Assembly: GCA_028554795.2 (NCBI GenBank)
Contig: JAPYKE020000278.1
Span: 248,001-312,000, forward strand
Direction of reading: 5' to 3'
Length of the DNA: 64,000 bases
Source of the DNA: Sinohyriopsis cumingii
Taxonomy: Eukaryota > Mollusca > Bivalvia > Unionida > Unionidae
Numbering within the stretch: position 1 is the first letter of the stretch; every line of letters begins with the position of its first letter. Of the stretch, positions 10,756-64,000 are shown piece after piece. Position numbers and translations under genes: made by a program. Under the pieces are notes generated by a model. It was not told the origin of the DNA. It made no database searches and saw only the letters and a program-made list of their open reading frames with translations.

Positions 10756-10823
10756 GGGCGTGCCAAGAATTCTAGGCCTTAACTGTGTCGATTTATAGCA
10801 AAGTGTGTGAAATGTCAACTCGT

Positions 10824-10824
<1 letters not shown>

Positions 10825-10881
<57 letters not shown>
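10825..10881. repeat. (TC)n(TA)n compound microsatellite (reference unit 1)
   Basis: About 42 bases of TC followed by about 16 bases of TA. It recurs in each unit with different lengths. In units 13 and 16 the TA half is expanded to about 68-72 bp. Confidence 0.9.
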
Positions 10882-11024
10882 ATTATGAGATACATAATTA
10901 ACACTTGCAGTAAAATAATATATTTGATATGAAGGATCTGATCTATACTATTAAATTATATTGAACATGAAGATATCAATCAAATAGGTATAATGCATAC
11001 AAGCACAGGAATTCATGTGTACAT

Positions 11025-11026
<2 letters not shown>

Positions 11027-11056
<30 letters not shown>

Positions 11057-11058
11057 TG
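11027..11058. repeat. (TATG)n tetranucleotide microsatellite (reference unit 1)
   Basis: About eight TATG copies, followed by TGTATTCATATGTG. It is present in each unit with copy number varying from about five to ten. Confidence 0.85.
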
Positions 11059-11457
11059 TGTATTCATATGTGTATGCATACTGACACATGTAGAAAATAA
11101 CGTTTAATAGGCCTTTATGTCAACCGGAATGAATTTGGGTGAAGCGAAATAATTATGTTGTGAAAATAACATGGAATTTTGTTAAGTAGTTTCTGAAGAT
11201 TGATCAATTTATTTGACATATTGAATGTACGTATGTATGTACTCGTGTCTGACTGAAAGCATTTGTTATCACGCCTTAAGGTAGATGCTCTAATTGCTTC
11301 AGTGCAAGGTATAATCCCTGAGTGATGCTACTTAAACGATAAATACAAAGCCAGGGTTTGATACGGTCCAGCATTAACCAATGTTTATATTCCGTGTCGG
11401 CTTTCCAATTTTTGTTTGTCATGGCTCATGCTATATCCTGTTCTATTCTTCAATCCA

Positions 11458-11473
11458 TTAGGTTAGGGTTAGG
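11458..11473. repeat. Telomere-like TTAGGTTAGGGTTAGG motif, one per unit
   Basis: One exact TTAGGG hexamer flanked by two TTAGG pentamers. TTAGGG is the usual telomere repeat of molluscs and many animals. The motif is too short to call an interstitial telomere and may be chance, but tandem amplification has given about 18 copies in the window. Confidence 0.5.
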
Positions 11474-11495
11474 TAAACGTATTCTTTGTTAGTTG

Positions 11496-11509
11496 TACAA
11501 ATATTTGTA
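11496..11509. repeat. Perfect palindrome TACAAATATTTGTA, one per unit
   Basis: A 14-base perfect palindrome close to the end of the unit. Units 2, 4, 6 and 9 carry c instead of t at its first base, which removes the outermost pair. Confidence 0.55.
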
Positions 11510-11579
11510 TACAGATTAAAATGAGTTAAGCAAATCCCAGATTAGACACAAATGGCAAGGGTCACGTCTGTTTACTAAT

Positions 11580-20324
<8,745 letters not shown>

Positions 20325-22132
20325 ATTACCAAAGAACGTCATCTGGAACCATGACCGATGCCCATAGTTGGCTTATATGTGGAAATAGCTAGCAACGAAT
20401 CAAGATGGCCACCATGTGATGAACATATTAAGAATGAAAAGTTTGAAGTTAGCGACCATGACTTTGATATTCACCGGATGAAATCTTGTGTAGAATAACA
20501 AGAAAAATACAATATCTTCTTTAGTGGTACAATACATTTGTGCAAACTCATGGGGACTCAGACTTGACTTAACATATAATATACACGGGGACTGGTCTAC
20601 TAATTAAATACAGACCGAATAACATTCCTTTCTCTCAAAAAGTGGAACTTATAAATCAGGTGCAACATTAATTAAATAGCGACATAATACAACCTTCAGA
20701 AAGACTTTGGTAAAGTCTCGAAATACTGTCTAAGAACCCAGACATAAACTATCGTTTCGTGGTTGACTATCCCCGTTTGAATTCCATGTGTAAGAAGAAG
20801 GTCTATCTCCTACCAAAAGTAGGAGAAATATTGGAAGCATTATGTAGACTGCTTGTCTATACGCCATCATGTATCAATTAGTGAACAATGTTTAGAGAGA
20901 ACTGTTTTTTGTTTCCTATTAATTCGGTATCGGTATTGGGATTTGAAATGGAGGATGTTTACGGGCCTTCCAGTGATATATAGATCATCAAATGACATGA
21001 ACTGAGTTCTGGTATACATGGAGGACATAATAATACTTCCCTCTATGTCTCTTGGTCGTGTGCTTGATTCATAATAGGTGTTTGACAGACTAAGAAAAAC
21101 AAATATCAAATTAAAACTGGATAAATGTACATTTTTCATACACAAAAAAACCCCCTACTTTCTTGGTCATGTTGTCACCAATGATGCGATTACAGTTTCC
21201 GATGATAAAAATAACACCGTTATGGAGCTTTCAACAGTGGTAAATTAACGAACCTACCGTGAAATTTTAAGCGTTGCCTTGTATTGCGCAACTTTTGGTT
21301 CGGCTTTTGAATGATGATAGTACGTAGGGATGGAATGGTGATTGAGAATTGGCCAATAACAGTCAAAAAATACACTGTCCACTGAACCAATTTTTATTAT
21401 AATTATAATTACACTTGCTAGCAGACAATTAAACAAAGCTGTTAAAATATATAGGTAATTGAAATATAGACCCTTGCAAGAGTGTATATATTATACACTT
21501 TTAGAAAATATATATGTGGTCACATCTTCTCTGCAGTCTATTAAAATGACATTTTGGAATGAAAGATCAGAGTCGGAGGCTAGCCAAAATGGTGTCTGTA
21601 AATTCAGGAGGATAACAACAAAGTAAAGCACAGTCATCGAAATTCTCATGGAAATGAAATCGGCTTAGTGGACAATATAACAAGTGTGTGATGTTAGTAG
21701 AGATGAAAAAAGATAAGATTTACAAATAAAAAAGGACAGGACATTGAACCAGATCTTTAGCTACAATATATGCGCAAATAACTTGAAAAGATATGCCTTA
21801 TATGGATATATATTTTAATCTCATTATAAGGTTCTTGTGTGACAATACTTTGTACAGTCAGTGCCTCGTAAGGTGGCTGATATAGCTCTGGTTACGAACT
21901 GATAAACAGTGTAATATCTCACATATGGTCATCATGCACAAACGTTAATCGTGACTCATTAACTGATTAGCGTTTTTCCTTTTAAACATAACGCATGTTA
22001 CAAAATAAAAGCATGGTACATCATGCTATTACATTTACAGCAATGAACATCGACGAAGATTCATAATTTGCAAATTAAGGAAATATATTAAAGCAGATAT
22101 ACAAACATTAGCATATATATACACACAGACAC

Positions 22133-22223
<91 letters not shown>

Positions 22224-22463
22224 TACCTGACCGCAGAGATAAGAAGACAGAAAAATGTACACAGCTCAATCAACCGTCACAGTTGCATGCCGACTAGTAG
22301 ATTACTGATTAGTGTATCAGCCAGTATCGCAATAATATATCCGATTTGCTTTTCAAGGTTGCTATTGGTCAAGCCTAACGTCAAGCAACCAATAGGGGCG
22401 TGCCAAGAATTCTAGGCCTTAACTGTGTCGATTTATAGCAAAGTGTGTGAAATGTCAACTCGT

Positions 22464-22519
<56 letters not shown>

Positions 22520-22662
22520 ATTATGAGATAAATAATTAACACTTGCAGTAAAATAATATATTTGATATGAAGGATCTGATCTATACTATTAAATTATATT
22601 GAACATGAAGATATCAATCAAATAGGTATAATGCATACAAGCACAGGAATTCATGTGTACAT

Positions 22663-22694
<32 letters not shown>

Positions 22695-23221
22695 TGTATG
22701 TGTATTCATATGTGTATGCATACTGACACATGTAGAAAATAACGTTTAATAGGCCTTTATGTCAACCGGAATGAATTTGGGTGAAGCGAAATAATTATGT
22801 TGTGAAAATAACATGGAATTTTGTTAAGTAGTTTCTGAAGATTGATCAATTTATTTGACATATTGAATCTACGTATGTATGTACTCGTGTCTGACTGAAA
22901 GCATTTGTTATCACGCCTTAAGGTAGATGCTCTAATTGCTTCAGTGCAAGGTATAATCCCTGAGTGATGCTACTTAAACGATAAATACAAAGCCAGGGTT
23001 TGATACGGTCCAGCATTAACCAATGTTTATATTCCGTGTCGGCTTTCCAATTTTTGTTTGTCATGGCTCATGCTATATCCTGTTCTATTCTTCAATCCAT
23101 TAGGTTAGGGTTAGGTAAACGTATTCTTTGTTAGTTGTACAAATATTTGTATACAGATTAAAATGAGTTAAGCAAATCCCAGATTAGACACAAATGGCAA
23201 GGGTCACGTCTGTTTACTAAT
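20325..23221 (+). repeat. Macrosatellite unit 5 (2897 bp)
   Basis: Pol fossil to 21311, TA tract 22143-22220 (78 bp, the shortest). Haplotype t-t-a-c-g-t with a at marker B (21270), shared only with unit 8. First unit of the 5-6-7 block. Confidence 0.95.
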
Positions 23222-58408
<35,187 letters not shown>

Positions 58409-60220
58409 ATTACCAAAGAACGTCATCTGGAACCATGACCGATGCCCATAGTTGGCTTATATGTGGAAATAGCTAGCAACGAATCAAGATGGCCACCATG
58501 TGATGAACATATTAAGAATGAAAAGTTTGAAGTTAGCGACCATGACTTTGATATTCACCGGATGAAATCTTGTGTAGAATAACAAGAAAAATACAATATC
58601 TTCTTTAGTGGTACAATACATTTGTGCAAACTCATGGGGACTCAGACTTGACTTAACATATAATATACACGGGGACTGGTCTACTAATTAAATACAGACC
58701 GAATAACATTCCTTTCTCTCAAAAAGTGGAACTTATAAATCAGGTGCAACATTAATTAAATAGCGACATAATACAACCTTCAGAAAGACTTTGGTAAAGT
58801 CTCGAAATACTGTCTAAGAACCCAGACATAAACTATCGTTTCGTGGTTGACTATCCCCGTTTGAATTCCATGTGTAAGAAGAAGGTCTATCTCCTACCAA
58901 AAGTAGGAGAAATATTGGAAGCATTATGTAGACTGCTTGTCTATACGCCATCATGTATCAATTAGTGAACAATGTTTAGAGAGAACTGTTTTTTGTTTCC
59001 TATTAATTCGGTATCGGTATTGGGATTTGAAATGGAGGATGTTTACGGGCCTTCCAGTGATATATAGATCATCAAATGACATGAACTGAGTTCTGGTATA
59101 CATGGAGGACATAATAATACTTCCCTCTATGTCTCTTGGTCGTGTGCTTGATTCATAATAGGTGTTTGACAGACTAAGAAAAACAAATATCAAATTAAAA
59201 CTGGATAAATGTACATTTTTCATACACAAAAAAACCCCCTACTTTCTTGGTCATGTTGTCACCAATGATGCGATTACAGTTTCCGATGATAAAAATAACA
59301 CCGTTATGGAGCTTTCAACAGTGGTAAATTAACGAACCTACCGTGAAATTTTAGGCGTTGCCTTGTATTGCGCAACTTTTGGTTCGGCTTTTGAATGATG
59401 ATAGTACGTAGGGATGGAATGGTGATTGAGAATTGGCCAATAACAGTCAAAAAATACACTGTCCACTGAACCAATTTTTATTATAATTATAATTACACTT
59501 GCTAGCAGACAATTAAACAAAGCTGTTAAAATATATAGGTAATTGAAATATAGACCCTTGCAAGAGTGTATATATTATACACTTTTAGAAAATATATATG
59601 TGGTCACATCTTCTCTGCAGTCTATTAAAATGACATTTTGGAATGAAAGATCAGAGTCGGAGGCTAGCCAAAATGGTGTCTGTAAATTCAGGAGGATAAC
59701 AACAAAGTAAAGCACAGTCATCGAAATTCTCATGGAAATGAAATCGGCTTAGTGGACAATATAACAAGTGTGTGATGTTAGTAGAGATGAAAAAAGATAA
59801 GATTTACAAATAAAAAAGGACAGGACATTGAACCAGATCTTTAGCTACAATATATGCGCAAATAACTTGAAAAGATATGCCTTATATGGATATATATATT
59901 TTAATCTCATTATAAGGTTCTTGTGTGACAATACTTTGTACAGTCAGTGCCTCGTAAGGCGGCTGATATAGCTCTGGTTACGAACTGATAAACAGTGTAA
60001 TATCTCACATATGGTCATCATGCACAAACGTTAATCGTGACTCATTAACTGATTAGCGTTTTTCCTTTTAAACATAACGCATGTTACAAAATAAAAGCAT
60101 GGTACATCATGCTATTACATTTACAGCAATGAACATCGACGAAGATTCATAATTTGCAAATTAAGGAAATATATTAAAGCAGATATACAAACATTAGCAT
60201 ATATATACACACAGACACAC

Positions 60221-60319
<99 letters not shown>

Positions 60320-60559
60320 TACCTGACCGCAGAGATAAGAAGACAGAAAAATGTACACAGCTCAATCAACCGTCACAGTTGCATGCCGACTAGTAGATTA
60401 CTGATTAGTGTATCAGCCAGTATCGCAATAATATATCCGATTTGCTTTTCAAGGTTGCTATTGGTCAAGCCTAACGTCAAGCAACCAATAGGGGCGTGCC
60501 AAGAATTCTAGGCCTTAACTGTGTCGATTTATAGCAAAGTGTGTGAAATGTCAACTCGT

Positions 60560-60615
<56 letters not shown>

Positions 60616-60758
60616 ATTATGAGATACATAATTAACACTTGCAGTAAAATAATATATTTGATATGAAGGATCTGATCTATACTATTAAATTATATTGAAC
60701 ATGAAGATATCAATCAAATAGGTATAATGCATACAAGCACAGGAATTCATGTGTACAT

Positions 60759-60790
<32 letters not shown>

Positions 60791-61313
60791 TGTGTATTCA
60801 TATGTGTATGCATACTGACACATGTAGAAAATAACGTTTAATAGGCCTTTATGTCAACCGGAATGAATTTGGGTGAAGCGAAATAATTATGTTGTGAAAA
60901 TAACATGGAATTTTGTTAAGTAGTTTCTGAAGATTGATCAATTTATTTGACATATTGAATGTACGTATGTATGTACTCGTGTCTGACTGAAAGCATTTGT
61001 TATCACGCCTTAAGGTAGATGCTCTAATTGCTTCAGTGCAAGGTATAATCCCTGAGTGATGCTACTTAAACGATAAATACAAAGCCAGGGTTTGATACGG
61101 TCCAGCATTAACCAATGTTTATATTCCGTGTCGGCTTTCCAATTTTTGTTTGTCATGGCTCATGCTATATCCTGTTCTATTCTTCAATCCATTAGGTTAG
61201 GGTTAGGTAAACGTATTCTTTGTTAGTTGTACAAATATTTGTATACAGATTAAAATGAGTTAAGCAAATCCCAGATTAGACACAAATGGCAAGGGTCACG
61301 TCTGTTTACTAAT
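58409..61313 (+). repeat. Macrosatellite unit 18 (2905 bp)
   Basis: Pol fossil to 59395, TA tract 60233-60316 (84 bp). Haplotype c-t-c-g-g-t with the extra TA near 59890-59900, as in unit 15. Confidence 0.95.

Positions 61314-64000
<2,687 letters not shown>

Overview
The window looks like nuclear DNA of an invertebrate animal, most likely a mollusc and perhaps a gastropod. It is AT-rich, has almost no long open frames, and carries a tRNA-derived SINE whose body and 3' end resemble molluscan SINEs from memory. It also holds virus-like element fossils, a Ty3/gypsy pol fossil and one cysteine-rich secreted-protein gene. No taxon can be proved from this sequence alone.

Left part (1-8666), single copy. 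A fossil cluster of Polinton/adintovirus-like capsid-side genes lies on the minus strand at 1-1704 and is cut by the window edge. A degraded family-B DNA polymerase plus P-loop helicase remnant lies on the plus strand at about 2980-3830; the two may be halves of one divergently transcribed element. About 2.6 kb of AT-rich DNA without recognisable genes follows. The only convincing intact gene is at 6508-7071 (minus): a 187-residue secreted protein with two eight-cysteine repeats. A molluscan-type SINE sits at 7712-8034 (minus), followed by the upstream part of a Ty3/gypsy pol fossil.

Right part (8667-64000). More than 55 kb is one head-to-tail macrosatellite: 18 full units of 2879-3031 bp and a 19th cut by the window end. 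Units are nearly identical outside their microsatellites. Each starts inside the Ty3/gypsy pol fossil (about 1 kb, from the linker before reverse transcriptase through the reverse transcriptase), then has about 1.9 kb of non-coding DNA with a long (TA)n tract, a (TC)n(TA)n tract, a (TATG)n tract, several small palindromes and a telomere-like TTAGG motif. The array boundary at 8666/8667 lies within pol, so the array arose by tandem duplication of a segment that already held a dead retroelement fragment.

Shared substitutions show higher-order structure. Units 5-6-7 match 8-9-10, and a block running from the 3' part of unit 13 to the 5' part of unit 16 matches the block from the 3' part of 16 to the 5' part of 19. 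Both have a period of three units (about 8.7-8.9 kb). This points to recent multi-unit unequal exchange, and is the most interesting structure in the window. The short frames that recur in every unit are antisense or microsatellite artefacts, not genes.
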